From contig NW_026907681.1 of NCBI RefSeq assembly GCF_028389875.1, positions 1,798,001-1,862,000 on the forward strand: 64,000 nt of DNA. Reading direction: 5' to 3'. The notes under the pieces are model-generated. The model ran no database searches. It saw only the letters and a program-made list of their open reading frames with translations, and was not told the DNA's origin. The stretch comes from Rhea pennata. Its lineage: Eukaryota > Chordata > Aves > Rheiformes > Rheidae. The translations under genes were made by a program, and so were the position numbers. Positions 1 through 14,179 of the stretch are shown one piece after another; positions within the stretch are counted from its first letter, which is position 1, and each line of letters begins with the position of its first letter.

Positions 1-3724
<3,724 letters not shown>

Positions 3725-4284
3725 GGACCTCGGCCACTAGTTTACTCAAGACCCCGCTTGCCAGTGCGCAGCTTCCAAGTCCATACTCGCCTTCTGGGTA
3801 GCGATGTAGAAATACGGCTTATAGGGCAGGGCCACCCAGGAGAAATCAAAACCGGTGAACATTGCGCGACCCCGCAGCCAAGGTGAGAAACCAACCCAAC
3901 GGTTCCCAACGGAAGCAACGGGCACCGCGCTGCCCTTGCTGCACGTTGCTGGCATTTGTGCGCCACATACACATTCCTGCATCTCTGCAGCACCCACCTT
4001 GGCCCCCAAGGGTCCCAGGTGGACCCAGCGTAGGGCAGACAGCGCTGCTGCCTTGTGGGTGATGCCTGGGGCCCAGAACAGCCAAACTGGTGGGGGCAGG
4101 CAGGACGCCCAGCCCGGGCACCAGCGCTGCGCTGGAGGAACGGGATGCACCTCGAAGCAGGTCCCATCCTCCGGGATGAAGTAGTCCACAGCGCTCACCA
4201 GCCGCCGGTCCTCGCCCAGCACCTCCGTCTGCACATGCACATGGCCTGTTACGACACACGACCCCCCCCGCCCCCTCCCACCCC

Positions 4285-4540
4285 AGTCCTACCGGGTGCC
4301 TGTCAGTGACACCTCCCCTGCCCCAGTCCTACTGGGTGTCTATTGGTGACACCTCCCCTCACACCCAGGTCCTACCAGGTGCCTGTCGGAGACATCTCCC
4401 CCTCCCGTCGGTGACATTCGCCCCCCGTCCTACAAGGTGCATGTCGGTGACCCCCCCATCGTTGTCCCCCCTAGTCCTACCAGGTGCCTGTGGGTGACAC
4501 CCCCCGCCGGTGACATCCCCCCCCGGCCCAGTCCTACCGG
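4285..4540. repeat. Degenerate minisatellite at a POLE splice donor
   Basis: About five or six imperfect tandem units of roughly 45-55 bases, each opening with GTCCTAC followed by a GGTGCCTGT-like and a GTGACACC-like stretch. The first unit (right end) coincides with the splice donor of POLE exon 2 at 4,531-4,538. The array therefore copies the exon/intron junction several times into the intron and creates additional donor-like sites on the minus strand. Units differ by substitutions and C-run length. Confidence 0.7.
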
Positions 4541-4830
4541 GAGCATGTTGATGAGCCAGCCCGTGCGCTCGCCAGGCTCCGTGGGCCGCTCGAAGCCGAA
4601 CAGTGTGTCCAGCCGCTCCGTGCGCTGCGAGCGCTCCAGGCGCTTGAGGGAGGACAGCGAGGAGCCATCGTCCCTGCAGGACGCCGCGCCGCCAGCCGCC
4701 GCCCAGTCCCCCACGCAACCCACCACCCCCTCCCCACACACACACACCTCCCGCTGCCGCCTGGCCCCAGTGCTCACTGCCCCCCCCAGCCGCCGCCGCC
4801 GCCCGGCTCCGCGCCGCCCCGCAGCACCAT

Positions 4831-5194
4831 CCCGCCGCGGCCGGAGCAGCCCCGCGCGCTGCCCCCACCTCCCGCGAGCGGGAAGCCTGCCAGCCCCGCC
4901 TCCCCAGGGAGAGCACCAATCAGAGAGCGGCACCGCAGCCAATGGTCGCTCTCTTCCTCGACCTCTGCCCCGCAGCACGGCGGCTGCGCTGGCCACGCCC
5001 CTCGCGGCACCTTCCCGGGCAGGCCCCGCCCCCGCCCCGGCTGCCGCTGCCGCGCACGCGCCTGCGCGGCGGCGCCCGGCGCGGCCCGGCCCGGCCCGGC
5101 CCGGCCCGGCGCGGTGCGGCCTGTCGTGGGGCGGCGGCGCTGCGCGGGAAGCGGCTGCTCCTCCCGAAGCGGCGCCGTCGCAGGGGCAGTTGCA
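4831..5194 (-). promoter_or_regulatory. CpG-island promoter of POLE copy A
   Basis: Very GC- and CpG-rich DNA directly upstream of the POLE ATG at 4,830. Two CCAAT boxes, inverted relative to the gene, lie at 4,916-4,920 and 4,939-4,943. A GGCCC-type short repeat lies near 5,085-5,112. No TATA box is evident, as expected for a housekeeping replication gene. The island is cut at 5,195 by a solo LTR in the same transcriptional direction, leaving about 365 bases between LTR and ATG. Whether it still drives transcription cannot be seen. Confidence 0.65.
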
Positions 5195-5827
5195 TGTCAT
5201 AAGTTACTCTCTTGAAGGTCAATTCACACGGAGAGTTTGTTAAATCATGTGAACAATTTATTTAATTAAGTAAGCAGCCACAAGCAAAACAGCGCTGGGC
5301 GGCCGGGGAGTCTCAGCTCCGCCAACGGCGCGCGCCTCCCTCACACACAGTCCCCCCTTATAGTCTGCGTTGTAATCTCCCGGTGCGTCCCGCGCATGTG
5401 TGAGTTGCTGGGGGGGTCGTCTGAAGCTCTCTGGTGGTCGTGGAGAGGAAGGCCGTGGTCTTCTTCTGTCTCTTTATTTTGGTTTGTCTCCTTGTGAGTG
5501 ATCACAGGGGTTTGCTTATCTGTTGTGTTGACTCCCTTTTGGGATGCTGTTCTGTGAGAAAATTACAGGCGCCTGCTTATCCTTTCTTTATCCTTTTACC
5601 TTCAAAACCTCTGAGCAGCTTGTTGCTTACTTCAGCTCTTCATAGTCCTGCAAGATAGCTAGGGCCCCGACACCGGTTCCACAAGGGGTCATATAAGCTT
5701 TTGTGCTTACCATAATTTATTTGCCTGACACCATGTCTCAACCCTGATTGTTGTAAAACCTCCTCTTCCCCCTCCATCGGCTTATTCCTCCTTCTAAACA
5801 ATGAACAAATAGTTACAATTTATTACA
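5195..5827 (-). mobile_element. Solo LTR of the same family as the provirus at 21.6-28.3 kb
   Basis: Reverse complement of the provirus LTRs over its whole 633 bases, with TG...CA ends (TG at 5,827, CA at 5,196-5,195). It has an intact TATAAG box (complement of 5,357-5,362) and an AATAAA signal in TTAATTAAATAAATTG near 5,254-5,265. No internal retroviral sequence is attached. The flanks (TTGCA on the low side, CAGAGG on the high side) do not form a target-site duplication. It reads toward POLE copy A, so it is a possible alternative promoter for that copy. Confidence 0.93.
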
Positions 5828-6107
5828 CAGAGGAAGAAGAGGCGCCGTGCCCCAAAGCCCTGTGTTAGGAGTAGCACAGGCTTTGCTTGGAGCCGGGCGA
5901 GAGCGCGGCTGCTGCCGCGTGGGGCAGCGAGAATAACTGGGCAGCGCTCTCCGCGCCTGGGGAGGCTGTGAAACGCAGCGCAGCCGCACGAGGCAGCCGT
6001 GCACGCGGCCGTGTGCCGCGCTGGAGCGCGGTGTTAGTGCGGGCGGCCAGGGCAGTGCGGGGGTGCTAGCGTGTCTCTTCTTTCTCCGTGCCCTCGTCTC
6101 GGCGTAG

Positions 6108-8728
6108 GGAGGCAGAGCGGTTTCTGGCGCAGGCGGAACGGGTGCCTGCGGTGCCCGGCCAGAGCAGAGGGACGCCCGGGGCCGCGCGCTCCTGCGAGTG
6201 CAAGGCCGTCGTGGAGCTGGTGCTCGTGCCCCTGGCTCACCACCACACGGCAATGGGCAACGATGCCAGAGCCCTCTACTACCTGCTGGAGAGCGCGGCT
6301 GCCTGCTTGCACGTCTCCGACAACTACCTGGTGAGTTGTCCTGCGTGCCAGAGGCTGCTGCACGTGGAGGCCTCTCGGTGGCCTTGCCCAGGGCAAGCCC
6401 ATTTCCCCCCTGCACTAGGACCGGCCTCTGTGGGCCCTTGGGGGTGAAGGGCTGGGGTCGGAGCCGGGGTTTTCCTCCCGCTTGCGTGTCCCGGGGCAAG
6501 AGCCGCGGGGCAGGGGAGCGGGACCTTCGCGCGAGGCGCCCCAGCAGGGAGGCGGTGCAGAGGAGCGCTCGTGCCCGCGGCGTGCGCTGGGGTGGCATCG
6601 GCAGGGGCAGGGGCACGGCCTCCGCGGGGAGCTGTGCAGGCGGGTGGGAGTGCTGGGGCTGGAGGCGGGCTCCGCAGCGCCGCTCACCCGCTCTCCGTGC
6701 GCTTGCTCCAAGGCCTTCACGAGCCTGCGCAAAGCAGAGGCCCTGAGGAGCTCGGCGGCTCAGAAAGCCCCGGTGCCGGCCTGCTTTGAAGAAGCCACCT
6801 TCCTGAGCCTGCAAGGGGAGGTAAAGCGGCAGGGCGGCCGCGAGGGCTCTCGGGGCGGGAGGAGCGGGATGCCGCGGTGGCGCGGGGCAGCCGGCGGGGG
6901 CGGCGGGGGGGACACCTCTGGCACTTTGAGGCCCGGCCACATTGAGCAGCCCTGCCTGCGACCGCCGCGTCCTCCGGCCCCAGCCGGTCGAGGCCCTCGG
7001 CCTCGCGTCGGGCAGGGGCGGGAAATGTGGTGGGAGCTCAGTCGGAGCCCTCGGGCACCGCCTGAAGAAGCCTTCTCCTGGGCAGGTGTGCTACAACGTG
7101 GGACGCGTGGAGCTGGCCAAGACGACCCTCAGGAAGGCGCTGAGCCTGCTGGGCCGGAAATTCCCGGGCACCTCGGCTGGCGCCTTCTTTCAGCTCCTGC
7201 TGGAGCAGTCGGCGCACGCCTCTCACCAGAAGAGCAGAGGCTCCTGCCCTCCCGCAGAGGCGGGGTAAGGAGCTCAGGGGGAAGAGAAGGGCAGAAAGAG
7301 CCCTTTCCTTGCTGGTGCTGAGCCCCTCGGCCGCCAGCTGCCTAGGCTTAGGGCTAGAGTCAGGTCCTGGTGAGGGCGACGCTGCGCAGGGCGCTGGGGG
7401 CTGCTGTCGGGGGAGGCGGGCTGTGTCGTCTCGAGGGGGACGGCGTGGGTGAGAGCAGAGGGGTGCACAGGCTGCAGAGGGAAAGGGAGTGCGCAGGAGG
7501 GAGCAGGCGGTGGGCCCGGGGGGAAGCGGAGGCGAGGGGCGGGGTGGAGGGAGCTCAGGGCTCGCAGCCGGGTGCCAGCCTGCCGCACAGCACCCCTTCT
7601 GCTGCCGGTGCCCGGCTTTGCTGGGCGGCGCGGGCTGTAGTGCCGTCGCGTCCTTGCGAGCAGTCACCTTTCCCCGTGGTGCTTCTCGGTGCTCCTGCAT
7701 CCGCCCCTGCAGCCCTGCCCACCCCAGCCGCCTCGTGGGCCTCGCGCCTCCCCGGCCCTGCCGGACTCAGCCCCGCGCGGCTCACGGCTGCGGCTCAGCA
7801 GTTTCTCTTGCGTGGCAGGACGGAGAGGCTGCCCTGGCTGTTCCAGCAGAGCCGCTGCCTTTCCTTGCTGCGGCAGCTCTTCAGCCTGGAGAACACTTCC
7901 AGCGGCCGGAGGCTCTCGCTCCTCGCAGCGCTCATGAGGGTCAACGCGGCCGAGGAGTCCGAGGACGCGAGTCACGTGAGTGCCTTCTCCGCACCGCAGC
8001 AGCCGCAGCAGGCGGCCGCGCGTCCGACACGGCTCCTTTCCCCCGGCCCGGCAAGAGCAGCCGCAGGGTCTGCCCCGGCAAGGAGAGGCCAAACAGGACG
8101 GGGATGTCCCCGTCCCGGGACTTCTCTCTGCCAGCTCCCAGGAGACGGGGCTTGCTGTTCTTCTGGGCTGCTCCTCTCATTGGATTTGTGTCGTGACTGT
8201 CACCCTTGGGCAGGCTGTGGCTGTGGGAGGCGTGCGAGTGAAAGAGAAGAGCGAAAGTGGCGGTGGGGTTTGTGGCCCTCTAGGCCCGAGAGTCACCCTG
8301 GCGAGATCCAGTCTTGTGCATTCTGCTGTCTGGACCTTTCTAGATCCTCGCGTCCTACCTGGAATATGTGCAGTGCTGCCAGGAGCTGGGCCGCCAGGAG
8401 GAGCGGCTGGAGAGCGGGCGGGCGGGCGGCCGTCCAGCTTAGCTCCGGCGTCGAGCCCTTTGGAGGAGGAGGGGCGTTAACCGCCGCAGAACTGGCCCAG
8501 GCCCTGTCCCGTCTGCACCTCAGCCTGGGAAATCTGCCCCTCTCTGTCGACGTTGGTAGGTGCTGCCCCGGCTCCCTGGGAGAGGAGATCTCTGCGGAGA
8601 GAGCCTCTGCGAGTCGGCTTTATTCACTCATTCATTTATTTCCCTCTGCAGTGCACGGAGCTGGAGAAGCCCGACCTGGACCGGGAGCTTCCAGGCACGC
8701 TCTTCACGGCGCTCTTTCTCCAGATGAG
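6108..8728 (+). pseudogene. ADCY10: ADCY10-like fragment (soluble adenylyl cyclase, C-terminal region exons)
   Basis: Exon-like blocks with fair splice sites: 6,108-6,330 (ALYYLLESAAACLHVSDNYL), 6,713-6,820 (FEEATFLSLQGE), 7,086-7,264 (VCYNVGRVELAKTTLRKAL), 7,819-7,975 (LSLLRQLFSL), 8,344 to about 8,440 (ILASYLEYVQ), about 8,455-8,554 and 8,652-8,728. They resemble, in order, the helical-repeat C-terminal half of ADCY10, a bicarbonate-stimulated cAMP synthase. The catalytic cyclase domains are not present. The fifth block loses its conserved continuation and has no clear donor, the sixth has no clear acceptor, and no terminal exons follow before the NUF2 promoter. Codon use is extremely GC-rich. 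Probably a truncated duplicate; a rapidly evolving partial gene is the alternative. Recognition is from recalled family sequence, not a search. Confidence 0.6.
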
Positions 8729-9129
8729 GTAATGCTGCCGCTGGGCACGGTGCGGTGTCGGGGGGCCACCGGAGATCCTTTGGGCCAGGGTCACGGGAGC
8801 CTTTCCCCGGAGACTTGTTGCCAAAAGATGAGTGGGTGAAAAGAAGAGCGATGGGAACTCCCCTGGAGGTTCTCCAGGAGGAGCACAGAAGGGGGAGAGA
8901 CGGGTGAGGAGAAGCGGGGTGGGACGCGTGCCAGGGTGCGGAGTTGAATCCCACCGCGCGGAGCTGCTCCCTGGGGCTCACTGCGTGCCTCCCCAGTGCC
9001 CGGAGCGTGCAGGAGCGCTCTCCAGGCTGGAGAAGCAGCTGGCTGGAGAGCCCGGGATCGCCGGGCAGGCGTGCTGCTCCTCCTGCTGCCGGGACCTCGC
9101 AGCGCGTGGAGGGGGCCGGGGCCGGGGGG

Positions 9130-9286
9130 CGGTCCCGCCGCGCACGGCTGCCGCTGATTGGCTGCGGGGGCGGGGCGGAGCGCGGGGATTGGTCCGGGCG
9201 TGGAGGAAGTGACGACTGGGCGGGGCGGGGCCGGCGCCGGGTTCAAAGGGCGGCGGCGGTTGGCGGCGGCGGTTGGCGGCGCCGCC
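9130..9286 (+). promoter_or_regulatory. NUF2-type cell-cycle promoter (CCAAT boxes, CHR, GC boxes)
   Basis: CpG-island DNA immediately before the NUF2 ATG. Two inverted CCAAT boxes (ATTGG) lie at 9,157-9,161 and 9,188-9,192, 31 bases apart. GGGCGGGGC GC boxes follow around 9,220-9,230, and a TTCAAA element (CHR, reverse of TTTGAA) lies at 9,242-9,247, 40 bases before the ATG. NF-Y sites about one helical triplet apart plus a CHR is the known layout of G2/M genes controlled by the DREAM and MuvB complexes, which fits NUF2. No TATA box. Confidence 0.7.
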
Positions 9287-12200
9287 ATGGAGGTGCTGAC
9301 GTTCCGGCGCTGCAGCCCCGCCGACATCGCTACCTGCCTCCGCGGCCACGTCCGGGCCGGCTCCGAAGCCCGCAGCCTGGCCAAGGGCGACCTGTTCCCC
9401 GGCCCGAAGGTGCGGCGGGGCGGGGCGGGCGCTGAGGCGACGCGCGGGCTTTGGCCCCCCGCGGCGCGGGCGGGCGGGGGGGGCCGGTGCCCCGCAGCTG
9501 TCAGAGCGCGCGGTGCCGCCGCTCGTGTTGCGGAGCGCGGCGGAGCGGTGCCGCGCGGCTCCCTCGCCTCGGGGCGGTAGCGGCGGGGCTGCTTTTCCGG
9601 GCGGCCCGGGAGCCCTGCGCGGTGCGGGTGACACGCTGGTTTGTGTCTTTGCTTTCGCAGCCTGAAGTCTCGCACGTGATTTTCATGAGAATCCTGCAGA
9701 AGGTGTACGGGATCCGCCCGGAGCATTTCTATGTGGTTCGTGTGCAATGTGGTGGCTCACGTACAGCGGAACGCGTGGGGCAGATAATAAATGTTGGCTG
9801 TAGAGATGAAATGTTGAAGCGTTGCTCTCCTTTGCGTGTCGTGAGGTCAGGAGGACGCCGCCAGGAAGGTACGGTTTTCCACGTGCTGACAGTGAGGAGG
9901 AGCTTGGAAATCCTGCCTGTGCTGCAGAAAGCCCAGAGCGTTGGAGGCACTGTGTAGCATGGGGATTTGCTGTGTGCGTGTCCAGGGAAGCGGCTGCTGT
10001 GTGTGTGTAGGCAGGGATGCGAGTGCAGTATTGCGGCATAGTCCTTGCAGTAGGTCCTTTGCTAGAGACCTCTTTGAAGCAGGAGTATGATGTGTGTGCG
10101 GACTGTTGCTGTGGCACGGCTGACTGCACCTGAAAATCAAAGAAGATTCTCCCTGTTTTCTGGGAGTTTGGTTCAGGTCAAGGCGCTTCTCAAAAGAGTG
10201 GGGTTTGGGTGTGCTGCATCCGAGTTGCTCTTTTTTCTTAAATAAAAAAAAATCTTTGTTTTGATGGGTTTGTTTTTTGGGGCTGGTTTCTTCTAGGGGG
10301 TGGGGTGGGGTGAGGGTTCCTCCTCGCTTCCTGCCCTGTCCGGGCCTCTGCCTTTGGCCCCGGTGGGAGGGAGGGTGCCAGCTCCAAGGGTCTGTGGGCG
10401 CCGTGGAGAAGGGCAGTGAACGCTGCCTGCGGAGCTCGGCCCACTGCAGCCGTGCGTTTGCCGCGCAGCGTCCGAGGGCGGCTGTGGCCGGTGGCCTCGG
10501 CAAACGGATGCCGTGCTGAGGTGAGGCCAAGCGCGTCTTGTGCCTCCGCCACGCGGGAAGTTATTCCTGGAAGCCCGTGGGAAATGGTAGTCTCGGGGCG
10601 TTTGTGGATAGCACGTGCTCGTGGCAGCTCAGCTGTTCGTGTGCTGTCACGTTGATTGTCGTCGTCCTGTTACGGCGTGACCAGCCCAGAGCGGTGCTCG
10701 AGGCAGTCTGCTGGCAGAAGCGAGGGCAGCCTTCGGCGTCTGTTGAGCAGAGCTGTGAGTCAGCTCACGGGCCAAAACGTAGCAGAGGAAGAGCTGGGAC
10801 TCGTGGTGGTGTGGGGGGAGCCGAGCAGCTCCTCTTGCCAAGGGGTTCGTGTTTGTGCGACTCGGGCCTGAGCTCCGCCGCGAGAGGCGGCCTGCGTGCG
10901 GGGCGCCTGACGTGGCCACAGCGCGCTGTCTCCTTAGGGTCGGCTGCGTTTCCTTGCCCTGAGAGGGAGAGGTTTTTAAGCTGAAATGTGCAGTCTTAGG
11001 GAGCAGTTCTGGCTTCTGGGTGGCACTGTCCGGGGAGCATTTTTCCAACGGCCTTGTTTTGCAGCCTCTGGACAAATCCTAGGACGTGTCTCTCCAGGGT
11101 GAGTTTGTTACTTGGCAGTGACTATGTGGAGGTTTTCTTTCCTCCCTCCCTCCCTCTGTCCTCCTCCCTCCCTCCCTCTGTCCTCCTCCCTCCCTCCCTC
11201 TGTCCTCCTCCCTCCCTCCCTTTTTGTGTGTGTTTCTGGAGGGGAGGGTGTTTCATGCTTGGAGTTTACTAGAGAGAAGATGCATGTCCCGCAGATGGAG
11301 CCTTAGCAGCTTGTGTTCCCCAGGGGTGCAGAGACCATCAGGTGTGTCTTCAGCCTGTCTGAGTGATGTTCTGTTGTGGAGAAAACCTGCCTGTTTTTCT
11401 GGAAGTCTGCTGTGCCTGCGTATTCACTCTGCTCTCTTTCCTCTTTAGATGCCCGTCAACATTGACATCGTGTATCCCCAAATATTTGAAGGCTTTCTCC
11501 CTGTTTGTAACTTGTTTATTCACATGTAAGTACACAAGTTTGTATCCGTTTGGTTGTTACTTCTTCCAAGGCTTCAGTTCAGAGGGAATGGGAATGGGGG
11601 TGGGGGTGGGGGCGGGTTGTTTTTTATTTTTTTGAGCACCTGTGAGCTGGTGGTGGCTGCAGCGCTCTCTGTGCTCTCTGGTTTGGAGCAAAATGAAATT
11701 TGCAGGCGAGCAAGAGGCAGCAAGGTTGTAATAGAAAAGAAAAACCTTGGCAGCTGTCTTTTGTCTAAATCGATGCGTTACCTTTACTGTGAGGACTAGG
11801 AGGCTGCGTTAGTGACTTGATTTAGAGGGTGGGGGAGTGAAAGGGCGGGTTGGAGCGCCTGGGGGTACCGCGAATGGCCAGAAGTTCATCATCATACCCA
11901 AAAAGGGGTTTGAAGCCCTTGTTAGGTGAACTTGCCCCCCCAAATTCGAGATACCTTTGCTGCAGGGATGGGAGCGTTAAACACTAATCTGTGCGGGCGA
12001 TCGTACTGTGTTAGTCTCCTGAGAGGACTTGTTGCTGTTGCGTGCTTACTGCACCTGGGCTCTGGGGTAAGAGGAGAAAATCTCTTTTGAGTGAGCGTCT
12101 ATAGCACAAAAACTGTAATGGTCGCTGCAGATAGATCTATGTTTTGCTTCCTTGCAGGGAGCGCTTTCTCCCGGTGTGCCGTGTTAATGACTTTGAGATT

Positions 12201-14179
12201 GCTGATGTTCTAAGTCCAAGTAAGCAAGTGCTTGTGATGCTGTCTGTCCCGTGTGGGAGTGTAGGGGGATTGGGGTGGTGGCACTTGACAGGCAGGCTGC
12301 TTTCCTGCCCGCTTGGCACTCGACTGCTAGTAGTTTGTCCATCAAGCTGTGGCACTCTTGAAATGGTGTGGGAATACGTGGCCGTGGAAAGTAGCCTGAA
12401 CTCTGTGGAGTTCTCTCTGGAGTCCTTAGGCAAATACCTCCGCAGGGAGCGGTTAGATGGTGAAAGCTGCTCTTCCGTCTCCACGGTTCCCAGCTGTGGC
12501 GATTCTGCTGCGCCGCACAGCTTAGGACAGGCTGTTGTGAAGAACGCTTTCACTTCTGGGTCTGTCTTAGCTTGTGAGAGTGTTGCCCGTTACTGATGTT
12601 CCTGCTGGGGGGGCAGAGGAAGACAAGCCCTGTTTCTGCGATCCCTTGCCTCCTCTGTGAATTATGCTTGGCCCACCTTTTCCTAAGTGATTGCAATATG
12701 CATGGAGACCAAAACAGTGGTGACTTGCAATTCTAATTTCAGAAGCAAAGAGGACAGCTCGCTTCTTGAGTGGCATTCTCAACTTTATACATTTCCGAGA
12801 ATCACGCCGTGGAGTCTACTTGGATTTACAGGCGAACTATGTAAGATTCGGGGCTGTGTTACTCCTGATGCTTGCTAAAACATAAGGAATGTTAACCTCA
12901 GTTTGAGAACATAGAGGTTGTACTTCTTAATTGCATGTTTTAAAAACACGCTGGGGTTTTCCTGTGGGTTTAGAGATGGTGTGTTTCAAGTGAAATACGT
13001 GATTAGTAGAGCTCAGAGAGAACCCAAAATGTAAACGGTGTTCCCCTAGAATAAAAACATCTCCACGTAATTAACTTGCAGAAATGAGCTGTGGAGAAAC
13101 TGCAACAGCTGGAGACAGCAAATCAAGAGGCAGCAGTGAAGCTGGAGAAGCTGAAGTGAGTATAAGGAGTAGGAGCTGAGTTGCACTAACCTTCTTGGCT
13201 AGCTCTCCTGTTCCCAGTGCATGTGTGGGGTGTGCAACTGGGAACTTACTAGTTGAGCTTTGTGGTTTGATAGAGCAGACTGAGAACAACAGGCTTCTCT
13301 GCACCTGGTGTAGATAGTGGACAGCCCAACCGGTGCTCAGAAGTTTGGCCCCTCTACCTCCCTTCTGCTTGTCTGTGACAGCTGAGGTGGTAGTTCCTCT
13401 TGGACTAGACGAAAAGTACTTGCTTTGAGTAACGGGTGTGGACTTTTGTGTGTGTGGGACTAGCTTGCTGTGAAGGGCAGACGGTGTAGCGGCAGTAAGT
13501 TGAGACAGTAGTTAGCTTTGTTTCCTGGCAGTGAAACATATCTTGCTTTCCTAGGAGAGTTTTCTTTCAAACTGTCCACCTTCTCTCCCTTACCCCATCA
13601 CACGTTCTCAGCATGTGCACCTCCATGCTTTGTAGCTTGGTTCTCAAAGCGAAGTAATATTTTTGAGCTTTCCTCCAAGCCTGTTTAGCTTAGTCTGGGC
13701 AGACTCAGCTTCTCCACTGGCACTTGACTTTGCTGTTTAGCCTCTTTGGGAAGCAAGCCCGGAAGCATAAAGCAGTTTCTGTTGGGTTGTGCCCTGTTAG
13801 AGGAGGGGCTTGTCTGGTGAGAGGCCAGAAGAGCTGTTGTGAGCAAAGAATAAGACTTTGGGAGTGCCTGGTTGCTGTGAGAGGAAAACTGTATTTTGTA
13901 GCTCAGAGACTGTGGTGGATCTTTAATTTGAAACCATCATTTTGATCGTCTAAGCTCTTAAGGATGAATTCTTTCTGGAGTGGTTGTTCTAGCCTCACCA
14001 ATCTATCGATTTCACTAATAATGCTGAAACTGTCAATATCTCAGTGTGTGGTTGTGTTATTTATTTATTTACGTTTGCTTAGCACTGTTCCTGTAGAAGA
14101 GCAAGCAGAGTTCAGGCAGCTGTCTGATGACATTCAGGAATTGCAGCAACTGCTAAACCACGACTATCGTCGGAAAACG
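9287..14179 (+). pseudogene. NUF2: NUF2 5' half (kinetochore NDC80-complex subunit), truncated
   Basis: NUF2 pairs with NDC80 to bind spindle microtubules. Seven coding exons are visible: 9,287-9,409 (ATG in a GCCGCCATGG context), 9,661-9,735 (VYGIRPEHFYV), 11,449-11,525 (EGFLPVCNLFIH), 12,158-12,219 (FLPVCRVNDFEIADVL), 12,743-12,840 (KAKRTARFLSGILNFIHFRE), 13,082-13,155 and 14,083-14,179 ([20 protein letters not shown]). These make the calponin-homology head and the first coiled coil. All splice sites look normal and phases agree. Exon 6 carries TGA at 13,085-13,087 as its second codon, where the family has a serine. None of the later coiled-coil exons appears before LRRC52 or the provirus. 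A truncated duplicate is most likely; if TGA is a sequencing error, a short head-only protein could be made. Confidence 0.85.
11140..11222. repeat. CT-rich tandem repeat, 22-base unit, about 3.5 copies
   Basis: The unit TCCTCCTCCCTCCCTCCCTCTG is repeated in tandem with almost no differences, inside NUF2 intron 2. It is a homopyrimidine tract on the plus strand. It generates spurious proline/serine-rich open frames. Confidence 0.9.

Noticed and set aside
5081-5112. GGCCC repeat as a regulatory array or CRISPR-like repeat
   Set aside because: Perfect short-period simple repeat in a CpG island, without spacers.
4437-5243. 268-codon plus-strand and 256-codon minus-strand open frames in the POLE CpG island
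   Set aside because: Low-complexity frames across the minisatellite and GGCCC repeats. Only the minus-strand exon segments match POLE.
5813-6940. 375-codon open frame on the minus strand
   Set aside because: Arg/Pro/Ala-rich antisense shadow of the GC-rich ADCY10-like region, with no recognisable domain.
7370-8839. 489-codon open frame on the plus strand
   Set aside because: It spans several ADCY10-like exons and introns in very GC-rich DNA where stop codons are rare. It has no domain and reads through splice sites.
8791-9747. 318-codon open frame on the minus strand
   Set aside because: Antisense to the NUF2 promoter and first exon; composition-driven.
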